A stretch of DNA of 21,148 bases from CADEEN01 sp031389585 (GTDB lineage: Bacteria > Pseudomonadota > Gammaproteobacteria > Burkholderiales > Burkholderiaceae_C): assembly GCA_031389585.1 (NCBI GenBank), contig JANMSS010000071.1, forward strand, positions 1 through 21,148. Direction: 5' to 3'. Of the stretch, positions 1 to 6,453 are shown piece by piece (the stretch's first letter is position 1; each line of letters opens with the position of its first letter). Under the pieces are notes generated by a model. That model did no database searches, was not told where the DNA came from, and saw only the letters and a program-made list of their open reading frames with translations. Both the position numbers and the translations under genes were made by a program.

Positions 1-193
1 CGAGGCCGAGGCCAGCTACGGCACCTACAGCGTGCTCTGGCAGATCGAGCAGACGCGCGTCCTGCAACTCGCCCATGTCTACCTCGGCTACTGGATAGCG
101 GCCAGCGCCAAGATGGCCTACAAGGCCAACTTCGGGCCGCATGAGTTGCTCGTCGACGGGCACTGGCTGGCGGCGAGCCACGCGGCGCGTTGA
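1..193 (+). CDS. bpt: Arginyl/leucyl-tRNA-protein transferase, C-terminal end (partial)
   Basis: The first 63 readable codons, in the frame starting at base 2 and ending at TGA 191-193, are the C-terminus of an aminoacyl-tRNA-protein transferase of the ATE1/Bpt family. The match is the conserved tail with YLGYWI, then S-A-KMAYKA-F, then P-E-L and G-W. In bacteria, Bpt moves leucine from Leu-tRNA to proteins starting with Asp or Glu, marking them for ClpS/ClpAP degradation by the N-end rule. The catalytic N-terminal part lies outside the window, so activity cannot be judged. The start is missing because the window begins inside the gene. The broken GNAT gene follows 30 bases downstream on the same strand. 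The family is recognised from memory of its C-terminal motif; Bpt rather than Ate is inferred from the bacterial context. Confidence 0.82.
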   Translation, partial: EAEASYGTYSVLWQIEQTRVLQLAHVYLGYWIAASAKMAYKANFGPHELLVDGHWLAASHAAR

Positions 194-223
194 GGAACCG
201 CGTTGATCGGACGCCAGGCGCCC

Positions 224-343
224 ATGAACATTGAAGTCGACGACCTCTCACGACCTGCCGTTCATGCGCTGCTGAACGAGCACCTGCAGAGCATGTATGA
301 ATCAGACGTTGCCGGTTGGGCGGGACCCTCTGGTAGCCGCTGA
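224..343 (+). pseudogene. GNAT N-acetyltransferase remnant (N-terminal fragment)
   Basis: An ATG at 224 opens a 39-codon frame ending at TGA 341. Its first 26 or so residues (MNIEVDDLSRPAVHALLNEH, then LQSMYE) look like the start of a family of small GNAT acetyltransferases that begin with a V-DDLS-P-V-ALL-EHL pattern. After about base 300 the resemblance stops and the frame runs into unrelated sequence (SDVAGWAGPSGSR) and a stop. A working GNAT protein would be about 150 residues with an acetyl-CoA loop, and none of that is present. The break coincides with the start of lower-GC DNA carrying the Fic gene, so this is best read as a gene whose body was replaced. It could still be translated as a short peptide, but no function is likely. 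The family assignment is from memory and rests on a short stretch. Confidence 0.55.
307..316. repeat. Left member of an imperfect 10-bp direct repeat flanking the Fic segment
   Basis: CGTTGCCGGT here matches CGTTGCCAGT at 1571-1580 in 9 of 10 bases. The two lie close to where GNAT similarity ends and just outside the Fic gene. They could be a worn target-site duplication or a recombination footprint, or they could be chance. Confidence 0.25.
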
Positions 344-465
344 CCGAATCGGGCGGTGGGTGCGAAGTGATGGCGTGTGGATTGCCGCACGCAAGGCAGC
401 TCCAACCGGCTGCGTCGCGCGGCTTGTAGGTCCTGACTCGGGCTCTAGCTTCGTTCGTCACTGCG

Positions 466-1536
466 CTACTTCATTCGGTACCAGACGCCGCGGCCGCCGC
501 CTTGTCGGTCTAGGTGGCCACGCTCTACCAATGCACGGAAGTGCTGCTTCAGAGTGTTGCGGCTACCGCCAGTCAGCCTAATCGCGTCACCCATCGTCAC
601 TCGACCATGCTCGCGCGCGAACTCGACGATCTGCAGCGACAGCTCCGGTAGCGTTGCCAGCACCAGCGTCTCACGTTCGATCTTGCGGTTCAGGCGCCTC
701 ACTTGTTCGGCCAGCGCTCGCAGGAAGAACAGGAGCCACGGTTGCCAATTCGTCGCTTCAGTGCGAATCGTGCCTTCGGTTTGGCGTAGAGCCAGGTAGT
801 AGGCCTCCTTGCTCTGCTCGACCACGCTCTCCAGCGAGCTGTACGGCACGTAGGCATAGCCGGCCTGCAAAAGCAGCAGCGTGGTGAGCACTCTGCTCAG
901 GCGACCGTTGCCGTCCTGGAAGGGGTGGATCTCCAGGAACACCACCGCGCAAATGCCGATCAGCAGCAACGGGTGCACGCGCCCTGCCCCGCGCTCATCA
1001 TTGAACCAGGTCACCAGCTCGGTCATGAGGCGTGGGGTGTCGAACGGCGTGGCCGTCTCGAACACGATGCCCAGCTGCTTGCCGTTCTCATCAAACGCGA
1101 CGACGCTGTTGGTCGATGTCTTGTAGTTTCCCCGGTGCCAGGCGTCCTTCTCGCTGTGAATCAACAAGTCGCGGTGCAACTGCTTGATGTGGTTCTCGGT
1201 CAGTGCAATGTCCGGCCACGACGTGAACACCAATTCCATTGCCTTCGCGTAGCCCGCCACTTCCTGTTCGTCGCGGGTGCCGAACTTCTGGATTTGCAGG
1301 TTCGACAGCAAGCGCTCGACCTCGCGGTCGGACAGCTTGCTGCCTTCGATGCGGGTGGACGATCCAATGCTCTCGATCGTGGCAACCCGCAGCAGCGCGG
1401 ACAGGCGATCTGGCGCCAGCGTCCCAAGGGCGCGCCAGGCGCCCTTGAACTCGTCGATGCTGGCGACAAGGCCCAGAATCTCGGGAGTGATCTGGATGGT
1501 GGTGGTCTGGACCATCGGCGCCAATAGTACGCCCAT
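466..1536 (-). CDS. Fic-domain protein adenylyltransferase, class II, with C-terminal winged helix
   Basis: A 356-residue Fic (FIDO) protein. Fic enzymes transfer AMP from ATP to hydroxyl side chains of target proteins. The catalytic motif HPFQDGNGRLSR is complete at residues 204-215, with the loop His, acidic residue and both Arg present. The inhibitory motif S-x3-E-G lies N-terminal at residues 60-65 (STRIEG), which makes this class II, held inactive by its own helix. HRGNYK near 134-139 fits the flap that lines up targets. Residues about 296-352 look like a winged helix-turn-helix. Length fits Shewanella SoFic-type proteins. Two starts are possible: ATG 1536 and ATG 1515 (MVQTTT); neither has a good ribosome site. 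No antitoxin partner is adjacent. Codon use is less GC-rich than in the neighbours, which suggests transfer. The cellular target is unknown. Confidence 0.93.
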   Translation of the reverse strand: MGVLLAPMVQTTTIQITPEILGLVASIDEFKGAWRALGTLAPDRLSALLRVATIESIGSSTRIEGSKLSDREVERLLSNLQIQKFGTRDEQEVAGYAKAMELVFTSWPDIALTENHIKQLHRDLLIHSEKDAWHRGNYKTSTNSVVAFDENGKQLGIVFETATPFDTPRLMTELVTWFNDERGAGRVHPLLLIGICAVVFLEIHPFQDGNGRLSRVLTTLLLLQAGYAYVPYSSLESVVEQSKEAYYLALRQTEGTIRTEATNWQPWLLFFLRALAEQVRRLNRKIERETLVLATLPELSLQIVEFAREHGRVTMGDAIRLTGGSRNTLKQHFRALVERGHLDRQGGGRGVWYRMK

Positions 1537-1547
1537 TTACACCCATT
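1528..1547. promoter_or_regulatory. Tandem 10-bp direct repeat over the Fic start codon (possible operator)
   Basis: Two back-to-back copies of TAC(G/A)CCCATT lie at 1528-1537 and 1538-1547 and differ at one base. A period of about one helical turn suits a protein that binds one DNA face. The upstream Fic ATG (1536-1534) lies inside the first copy. On the minus strand AATAAT (1550-1545) could act as a -10 box, which would start a transcript almost at that ATG. The Fic protein's own winged helix makes self-repression a reasonable guess. The repeat is seen; the operator role is inferred. Confidence 0.3.
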
Positions 1548-1570
1548 ATTCGCACCCGTCGCGCAACGGG

Positions 1571-1580
1571 CGTTGCCAGT
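1571..1580. repeat. Right member of an imperfect 10-bp direct repeat flanking the Fic segment
   Basis: CGTTGCCAGT pairs with CGTTGCCGGT at 307-316 (9 of 10). It lies between the Fic start and the rng stop codon. It also overlaps the right arm of a small hairpin, GCAAC-GGGC-GTTGC at 1563-1576. Confidence 0.25.
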
Positions 1581-1585
1581 CAACC

Positions 1586-3079
1586 CTACCGCAGGACGAT
1601 GTCGTACTGCTCCGGGTTCGCGCTCGGCTCCACCGACAGCGAGATCGGCTTGCCGATGAATTCCGACAGCTCGGCCAGGTGCTGGTTTTCCTCGTCGAGC
1701 AGCATTTCGACGACCGCCGCGCTGGCGACGACGCGGAACTCCTTGGGGTCGAACTGGCGCGCCTCGCGCAGCACTTCGCGCAGGATGTCGTAGCACACGC
1801 TGCGCGCGGTCTTGACCTGGCCGCGGCCTTCGCAGGTCGGGCAGGGTTCGCACAGCAGATGGGCCAGGCTCTCGCGGGTGCGCTTTCGGGTCATCTCCAC
1901 CAGGCCGAGCTGGGTGAAGCCGCTAACGGTGGTTCGCGTGCGGTCGCGCGCCAGCTGTTTGCGAAACTCGGCCAGCACCGCGGCCTGGTGGTCTTCACGT
2001 GTCATGTCGATGAAGTCGACGATGATGATGCCACCCAGGTTGCGCAGCCGCAGCTGGCGCGCGATGGCGCCCGCCGCCTCGAGGTTGGTCTTGAAGATCG
2101 TGTCGTCGAAGCTGCGCGCGCCGACGAAGCCGCCGGTGTTGACGTCCACCGTGGTCAGCGCCTCGGTCTGGTCGATGATCAGATAGCCGCCGCTCTTCAG
2201 GTCGACACGGCGCGCCAGCGCGCGGCGGATTTCTTCGTCGATGTTGCCGAGGTCGAAGATCGGCCGCTCGCCCTGGTAATGCGCGAGCTTGGCCACGGAG
2301 CCCGGCATGAACTGGGCGCCGAAGGCGCGCAGATGCTCGAATTGCAGCCGCGAATCGATGCGGATGGCCTGCGTGTCCTCGTTGGTCAGGTCGCGCAACA
2401 CGCGCTCGGCCAGCGTCAGGTCCTGGTGCAGCAGCGTGCCCGGGGGCGAGGTAAAGGCGCGCTCGCGCACCGCCGCCCAGGCCTTGCGCAGGTAGGCGAT
2501 GTCATTGGCCAGTTCGGTATCGCTGGCCTCTTCGGCATTGGTGCGCAGGATGAAACCGCCGCCACCGCCCTCGTCGAGTTTGCCCACCAACAGCGCCATG
2601 CGCTGGCGCAACTGCTCGCGCAATTCGGGCGAGCCGATCTTCTGCGAGATGCCGATGTGGTTGTCCTGCGGCAGGTGCACCAGCATGCGCCCGGCAATGC
2701 TGATCTGCGTCGACAGCCGGGCACCCTTGGTGCCGATCGGGTCCTTGACCACCTGCACGGTCAGTGCCTGGCCTTCGAACACCAGGCGCTCGATGGGTGG
2801 CGGCGCATTCGCACTGCCGCTGTTGCCGCCATTGCCATTGCCCGCAGGGCCGAAGCCGGCATGCAGATCGGCCACATGCAGGAACGCCGCACGCTCCAGG
2901 CCGATGTCGACGAACGCGCTTTGCATGCCCGGCAGCACGCGGGCCACCTTGCCCTGGTAGATGTTGCCGACGCGCCCGCGCTCGAGCGAGCGCTCGAGGT
3001 GCAACTCCTGCACCGCGCCGTTCTCGACCACGGCCACGCGGGTCTCCTGCGGCGTCCAGTTGATGAGGATGTCTTGCAT
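1586..3079 (-). CDS. rng: Ribonuclease G
   Basis: A 497-residue RNase E/G family endoribonuclease. RNase G matures the 5' end of 16S rRNA and takes part in mRNA decay in the cytoplasm. The N-terminal S1 domain is visible (GNIYQGKVARVLPGMQSAFV at residues 38-57). The metal-binding aspartates of the DNase I-like domain are D312 in VDVNTGG and D355 in IIVDFIDM. The CPTC zinc-link at 413-416 supports the dimer. There is no long RNase E-type scaffold tail, and length matches RNase G. An unusual Gly/Asn/Pro-rich stretch at about 76-95 lengthens an S1 loop. The ATG at 3079 follows the maf stop by 13 bases, so it is the last gene of the nadD-rsfS-rlmH-maf-rng run. E. coli also pairs a maf gene (yhdE) with rng. 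Confidence 0.95.
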   Translation of the reverse strand: MQDILINWTPQETRVAVVENGAVQELHLERSLERGRVGNIYQGKVARVLPGMQSAFVDIGLERAAFLHVADLHAGFGPAGNGNGGNSGSANAPPPIERLVFEGQALTVQVVKDPIGTKGARLSTQISIAGRMLVHLPQDNHIGISQKIGSPELREQLRQRMALLVGKLDEGGGGGFILRTNAEEASDTELANDIAYLRKAWAAVRERAFTSPPGTLLHQDLTLAERVLRDLTNEDTQAIRIDSRLQFEHLRAFGAQFMPGSVAKLAHYQGERPIFDLGNIDEEIRRALARRVDLKSGGYLIIDQTEALTTVDVNTGGFVGARSFDDTIFKTNLEAAGAIARQLRLRNLGGIIIVDFIDMTREDHQAAVLAEFRKQLARDRTRTTVSGFTQLGLVEMTRKRTRESLAHLLCEPCPTCEGRGQVKTARSVCYDILREVLREARQFDPKEFRVVASAAVVEMLLDEENQHLAELSEFIGKPISLSVEPSANPEQYDIVLR

Positions 3080-3092
3080 GCGGACGCTCGAT

Positions 3093-3821
3093 TCAAAAGC
3101 TCACATGGGCCTGACGCAAGAGCCGCGCCGTATCGTGCAATGGCAAACCCATGATACCGGTGTAGCTGCCGTCGATTCGCTCGATCCAGGCGGCTGCGCG
3201 GCCCTGGATCGCGTAGGCGCCGGCCTTGCCGAAGGGCTCGCGGCTGGCCACATAGGCGTCGATGTCGGCGGCGGTAATGGCGGCGAAATGCACGCGCGAC
3301 ACGCTCAGCGCGAACCAACTGCGCCGACCCTGCGCGACCGCAATTGCGGTGAGCACACGGTGCGTGCGGCCCGACAACGCAGATAGCATGGCGCGCGCAT
3401 GGCCAGCGTCGAGTGGTTTGCCCAGGATACGCGCGCCGAGCGCAACCGTGGTGTCAGCGGCCAGGATCGGCGCCTCAGGCAGCGCGCGTGCCTGCATGCG
3501 CTTGCGCGCCGCGCTGAGCTTGGCCCGGGTGACGCGCTCGACATAGGCCGCCGGTAACTCGCCGCGCCGTTCGGCTTCGAGCGCTTCGGCATCTTCGTCG
3601 TCCGCGGCCAGCAGCAGTTCGTGGCGCACACCGAGCTGGCCCAGCAACTGCGCACGGCGCGGGCTCTGCGAGGCGAGGTAGATGAAGGTGCGTGACGGTC
3701 CGGCGCCAGGCCGCCCCAAGCCTGTCCTGAGCCTGTCGAAGTGGCCTGTCCTGAGCGAGGTCGAAGGGCCGGACACTCCCCCTCGGGGGGGCGAAGACGA
3801 AGTCTTCTTGGGGGTCGACAT
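3093..3821 (-). CDS. maf: Maf/YhdE-like nucleoside triphosphate pyrophosphatase with repeat-derived N-terminus
   Basis: Maf proteins hydrolyse non-canonical or excess nucleoside triphosphates (YhdE type: dTTP/UTP) to monophosphate and pyrophosphate. The core starts at residue 46 with FIYLASQSPRR and holds the catalytic ADTT (D123) and the C-terminal GSYTGIMGLP. Position next to rng supports YhdE. The chosen start is the ATG at 3821, which overlaps the rlmH stop as TAATG. From there, about 45 residues precede the core, while Maf proteins normally begin within a few residues of it. This leader is encoded by two repeats (3721-3768 and 3778-3814) and reads partly as LRTGHFDRLRTG. An in-frame TTG at 3719 could give a shorter protein. 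The frame stays open throughout, so the gene is probably functional, but its true start is uncertain. Confidence 0.9.
   Translation of the reverse strand: MSTPKKTSSSPPRGGVSGPSTSLRTGHFDRLRTGLGRPGAGPSRTFIYLASQSPRRAQLLGQLGVRHELLLAADDEDAEALEAERRGELPAAYVERVTRAKLSAARKRMQARALPEAPILAADTTVALGARILGKPLDAGHARAMLSALSGRTHRVLTAIAVAQGRRSWFALSVSRVHFAAITAADIDAYVASREPFGKAGAYAIQGRAAAWIERIDGSYTGIMGLPLHDTARLLRQAHVSF
3721..3768. repeat. Two direct copies of a CTGAGC/TCGAAG interspersed repeat
   Basis: CCTGTCCTGAGCCTGTCGAA (3721-3740, then G) is followed after three bases by a second copy at 3745-3768 with GAGCGAGGTCGAAGGG in its second half. Sequences of the CTGAGC-CTGTCGAAGG type are known as very widespread dispersed bacterial repeats, and their translation gives FDRLRTG or STSLRTG peptides. 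Both copies are read in frame by maf. Recognised from memory, not from a search. Confidence 0.7.
3778..3814 (-). repeat. 37-bp two-hairpin repeat, copy A (inside the maf 5' end)
   Basis: Read on the minus strand: CCCCC, a spacer with the 6-3-6 hairpin GAAGAC-TTC-GTCTTC (3807-3793), then seven C, GA, and GGGGG, which forms a second hairpin. Copy C at 9872-9908 has the same length and order. It is translated in frame near the start of maf (residues about 3-15). Confidence 0.7.
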
Positions 3822-4291
3822 TACTCGCGGTGGTAGGGGTGGCCCGCCGTCACCGACCACGCGCGGTACAGCGCCTCGGCCAGCAGCACGCGAACGAAGG
3901 CGTGCGGCAGCGTCAGGTCGGACAGGCGCAGGGTCTCGTCGGCGCTGGCCTTCAGCTTGGCGTCCAGGCCGTCGGGGCCGCCAATGACCAATGCCACATC
4001 GCGCCCATCGCCGAGCCAGAAACGCAGCCGCTCGGCCAGCTGCGTGGTGCTGCGCCGCTCGCCGCGTTCGTCGAGCACCACACGCCGCGCGCCCTTGGGG
4101 ATGGCGCCTTCGATGCGCAGCGCCTCGGCAGACATCAGCGCCTGCGCCGTCTTGCCCAGCGTGCGCGGCTCGGCCTTCAGCGCCTTCAATTCGAGTCGCA
4201 ACTCGGGCGGAAAGCGCTTGGCGAAATCATCATAGGCCGCTGAGGCCCAGGCCGGCGGACGCTGGCCGACAGCGACCAGCGTCAGCCTCAT
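3821..4291 (-). CDS. rlmH: 23S rRNA pseudouridine-1915 N3-methyltransferase
   Basis: A 156-residue SPOUT-fold methyltransferase (RlmH/YbeA), the usual full length. It uses S-adenosylmethionine to methylate N3 of pseudouridine 1915 in helix 69 of 23S rRNA, on assembled 70S ribosomes. The AdoMet-binding knot is visible as LVIGGPDGLD at 101-110, followed by LSDLTLPHAFVRVLLAEALY and the signature C-terminus HPYHRE. The ATG at 4291 overlaps the rsfS stop as ATGA. Its own TAA overlaps the maf ATG as TAATG. Both overlaps point to translational coupling in one transcript with other ribosome genes. Confidence 0.96.
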   Translation of the reverse strand: MRLTLVAVGQRPPAWASAAYDDFAKRFPPELRLELKALKAEPRTLGKTAQALMSAEALRIEGAIPKGARRVVLDERGERRSTTQLAERLRFWLGDGRDVALVIGGPDGLDAKLKASADETLRLSDLTLPHAFVRVLLAEALYRAWSVTAGHPYHRE

Positions 4292-4920
4292 CGGCCACTA
4301 CGCGCGGCAGCCTTCTTTGCCGGCACCTTGGCGGCGGGCTTCTTAGCGGCAGGCGCGCGCGCCGTCTTGGCGGGCGCCTTCTTCACACCCACGGTACGCG
4401 ACACGCCGCGCTTGACGGGTGCCTTCTTGGCCGGCGCCTTCCTGGCAGGCGTCTTGGCCGGCGCCTTGGCCGCCACGGCCTTCTTCCCTGCCACCGGCTT
4501 GGCCGCAGACTTCACCGGGGCGGTCTTCCTGGGAGCCCGATCCGGCTCGGACGCCTTCACCAGGCCCTTGACCTGGGTGTCGAGCTTCATATTCACCGGC
4601 TTGTCACCCCAGATCTCTTCGAGGTGGTAGTAGTCGCGGATGCCGGGCTGCATGATGTGCGCCACCGCGGCGCCGCAGTCGACGATGATCCATTCGCCGT
4701 TGTCTTCGCCCTCGGTGCGCAGCACCTGCATGTCCTTGGACTTGACACTGTCGCGCACACTGGCGGCCAGGGCCCGGGTCTGTCGGCGGCTGGCGCCCGA
4801 GGCGACGATCACACGTTCGAACAAGGGCGACAGGTGCTCGGTGTTGAAGACACGGATGTCCTGTGCCTTGGTGTCTTCGAGACCATCGACGATGGCGCGT
4901 TGCAGTTTTCGGATGTCCAT
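4288..4920 (-). CDS. rsfS: Ribosome silencing factor RsfS with histone-like Lys/Ala/Pro tail
   Basis: RsfS binds ribosomal protein uL14 on the 50S subunit and blocks joining with 30S when nutrients are short. Residues 1-122 are the normal domain: LQRAIVDGLEDTKAQDI, VIVASG-SRRQTRALA, then EWIIVDCGAAVAHIM and the RDYYHLEEIW end. Residues 127-210 form an unusual tail of about 84 residues, almost all Lys, Ala, Pro and Arg, with repeated KAPAK-type units like those of bacterial histone H1-like proteins. The tail is disordered by composition and strongly basic, so RNA or ribosome contact is likely but not shown. The ATG abuts the nadD stop with no gap, and the end overlaps rlmH by four bases. Confidence 0.95.
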   Translation of the reverse strand: MDIRKLQRAIVDGLEDTKAQDIRVFNTEHLSPLFERVIVASGASRRQTRALAASVRDSVKSKDMQVLRTEGEDNGEWIIVDCGAAVAHIMQPGIRDYYHLEEIWGDKPVNMKLDTQVKGLVKASEPDRAPRKTAPVKSAAKPVAGKKAVAAKAPAKTPARKAPAKKAPVKRGVSRTVGVKKAPAKTARAPAAKKPAAKVPAKKAAARSGR

Positions 4921-5517
4921 TCAGCTCTCGGAGTTCGCCCGATAGAGGGCGTGTTGGTCAATATACCGTGCCACCGCAGGCGGCACCAGATGATCGATCG
5001 GCCGGCCCGCGGCAGCGCGCTCGCGGATGTCGGTCGACGAGATGTCGAGCATCGGCAAGGGCACCGTCTGGTGCGGGTGGCGCTGCACGTCAAGGTGGAT
5101 CGGCAGCGCCGCGCCAGGCCGGTTGGCCACGGCCAGAACCACGCGGTCGAGCAGCTCGGGCCAGTCGCGCCAGGTGTGCAGGCCGGCGTACTGGTCCTGC
5201 CCGATCAGCAGGAACCAGGTGGCGTCGGGCCGCGCGGCCTGCAGCGCACGCACGCTGTCCAGGGTGTAGCTCGGGCCCGCGCTCTCGACTTCGCTGCAGT
5301 CGAGCACGAAGCGCGGCTCGCCGGCAATGGCCAGCGTGACCATCGCGCTGCGGTGCGCCGCCGGGCTGACCTGGCGCGTCTTCTGCCACGGCTGGCCGGC
5401 CGGCATCCACAGCACCTGGTCCAGGTGCAAGGCCACCAGCGCCGTGCGGGCGAGTTCGACATGCGCGATGTGCACCGGGTCGAAGGTGCCACCGAATAAG
5501 GCGATGCGCTCAGTCAA
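4921..5517 (-). CDS. nadD: Nicotinate-nucleotide adenylyltransferase
   Basis: NadD joins nicotinate mononucleotide and ATP to make deamido-NAD, the central step of NAD synthesis. The nucleotidyltransferase motif GGTFDPVHIAH is at residues 9-19, WMPAGQPWQK at 37-46, and ISSTDIR at 159-165. The 198-residue length is normal. The frame is open far upstream, but no ATG lies near the conserved core. The best start is TTG at 5517, giving MTERIALFGGTFDP; it overlaps the hemF stop in the four bases TTGA. This rare start, coupled to the upstream stop, may keep output low. The protein stop is directly followed by the rsfS ATG. Confidence 0.94.
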   Translation of the reverse strand: MTERIALFGGTFDPVHIAHVELARTALVALHLDQVLWMPAGQPWQKTRQVSPAAHRSAMVTLAIAGEPRFVLDCSEVESAGPSYTLDSVRALQAARPDATWFLLIGQDQYAGLHTWRDWPELLDRVVLAVANRPGAALPIHLDVQRHPHQTVPLPMLDISSTDIRERAAAGRPIDHLVPPAVARYIDQHALYRANSES

Positions 5518-6446
5518 ACGAGGTCGATCCAATCCCGCGGTCGCAGGAAGTCGGTGCTCAGGCGCGCCTCGGGCGTGCCGGGCTCGGGCTGCCAGTCGTA
5601 GCGCCACTTCACGATCGGCGGCAGCGACATCAGAATGCTTTCGGTGCGCCCGCCCGACTGCAGACCGAACAGCGTGCCGCGGTCCCATACGAGGTTGAAC
5701 TCGACATAGCGCCCGCGGCGGTAGGCCTGGAAATCGCGCTCGCGCTCGCCATAGGGCGTGTCGCGGCGGCGCTGCACGATGGGCAGGTAGGCGGGCAGGA
5801 AGGCATCGCCCACCGCACGCAGCATGGCAAAACTTTGCTCGAATCCGAGCTCGGAAAAGTCGTCGAAGAAGACGCCGCCGATGCCGCGCGGCTCATTGCG
5901 GTGTTTGAGGAAGAAGTACTCGTCGCACCAGCGCTTGAAGCGCGGGTACTTGTCTTCACCGAAGGGCGCCAGCGCATCGCGGTTGACGCGGTGGAAGTGC
6001 GCGGCGTCTTCTTCGAAACCGTAGTACGGCGTCAGGTCCATGCCGCCACCGAACCACGTCACCGGCGCCTGACCGGCGGGCGTTGCGGCGAGCATGCGCA
6101 CGTTCATGTGCACCGTGGGCACGTAAGGGTTGCGCGGGTGGAACACCAGCGACACGCCCATCGCCTCGAACGGCGCGCCGGCCAACTCGGGCCGGTGCTG
6201 CGTGGCCGAGGGCGGCAATGCTGGCCCGCGCACATGCGAAAAACCTACACCGCCGCGTTCGAGCAGCACGCCCTCTTCCAGGAGGCGCGTCAGGCCTTCG
6301 CCTTGCAGCTTTTCGCCGGGGGGCTTGGTCCAGCTGTCGCTGATGAACCGGCGTTTCCCGTCTTGCGCTTCGAGGGCATCGACGACGCGCTGCTGCAGCC
6401 CGAGCAGGTAGTTGCGGGCAGCGTCGACCGGCGTGGCCTGGTTCAT
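5514..6446 (-). CDS. hemF: Oxygen-dependent coproporphyrinogen III oxidase
   Basis: HemF uses O2 to convert coproporphyrinogen III to protoporphyrinogen IX by decarboxylating two propionates, in the cytoplasm. The 310-residue protein carries the family signatures: FHPRNPYVPTVHMNVRML at 102-119, WFGGGMDLTPYYGFEEDAAHFH from 131, the RGIGGVFFDDF segment, and the C-terminal YVEFNLVWDRGTLFGLQSGGR region. It indicates an organism that makes haem with oxygen; whether the anaerobic HemN is also present cannot be seen. The ATG at 6446 lies 7 bases after the acyltransferase stop. The 3' end overlaps the nadD start. Confidence 0.97.
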   Translation of the reverse strand: MNQATPVDAARNYLLGLQQRVVDALEAQDGKRRFISDSWTKPPGEKLQGEGLTRLLEEGVLLERGGVGFSHVRGPALPPSATQHRPELAGAPFEAMGVSLVFHPRNPYVPTVHMNVRMLAATPAGQAPVTWFGGGMDLTPYYGFEEDAAHFHRVNRDALAPFGEDKYPRFKRWCDEYFFLKHRNEPRGIGGVFFDDFSELGFEQSFAMLRAVGDAFLPAYLPIVQRRRDTPYGERERDFQAYRRGRYVEFNLVWDRGTLFGLQSGGRTESILMSLPPIVKWRYDWQPEPGTPEARLSTDFLRPRDWIDLV

Positions 6447-6453
6447 CGAAACT

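Noticed and set aside
315..321. GTTGGGC, which fits the GTTRRRY core of integron attC sites
   Set aside because: No matching RYYYAAC partner at attC distance and no hairpin arms were found, so a gene-cassette origin for Fic is not supported.
297..581. A 94-residue plus-strand frame between the GNAT remnant and Fic
   Set aside because: It overlaps the 3' end of Fic on the other strand, has no ribosome site and no recognisable sequence.
1277..3154. A 625-residue plus-strand open frame across rng
   Set aside because: It is antisense to a certain gene; its composition (Ala, Arg, Gln, His, Val) is the usual shadow of GC-rich coding DNA, with no recognisable domain.
4288..4540. The rsfS tail as a frameshift artefact
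   Set aside because: The KAPAK pattern is regular over 84 codons and ends in an ATGA overlap with rlmH, as expected for the true frame.
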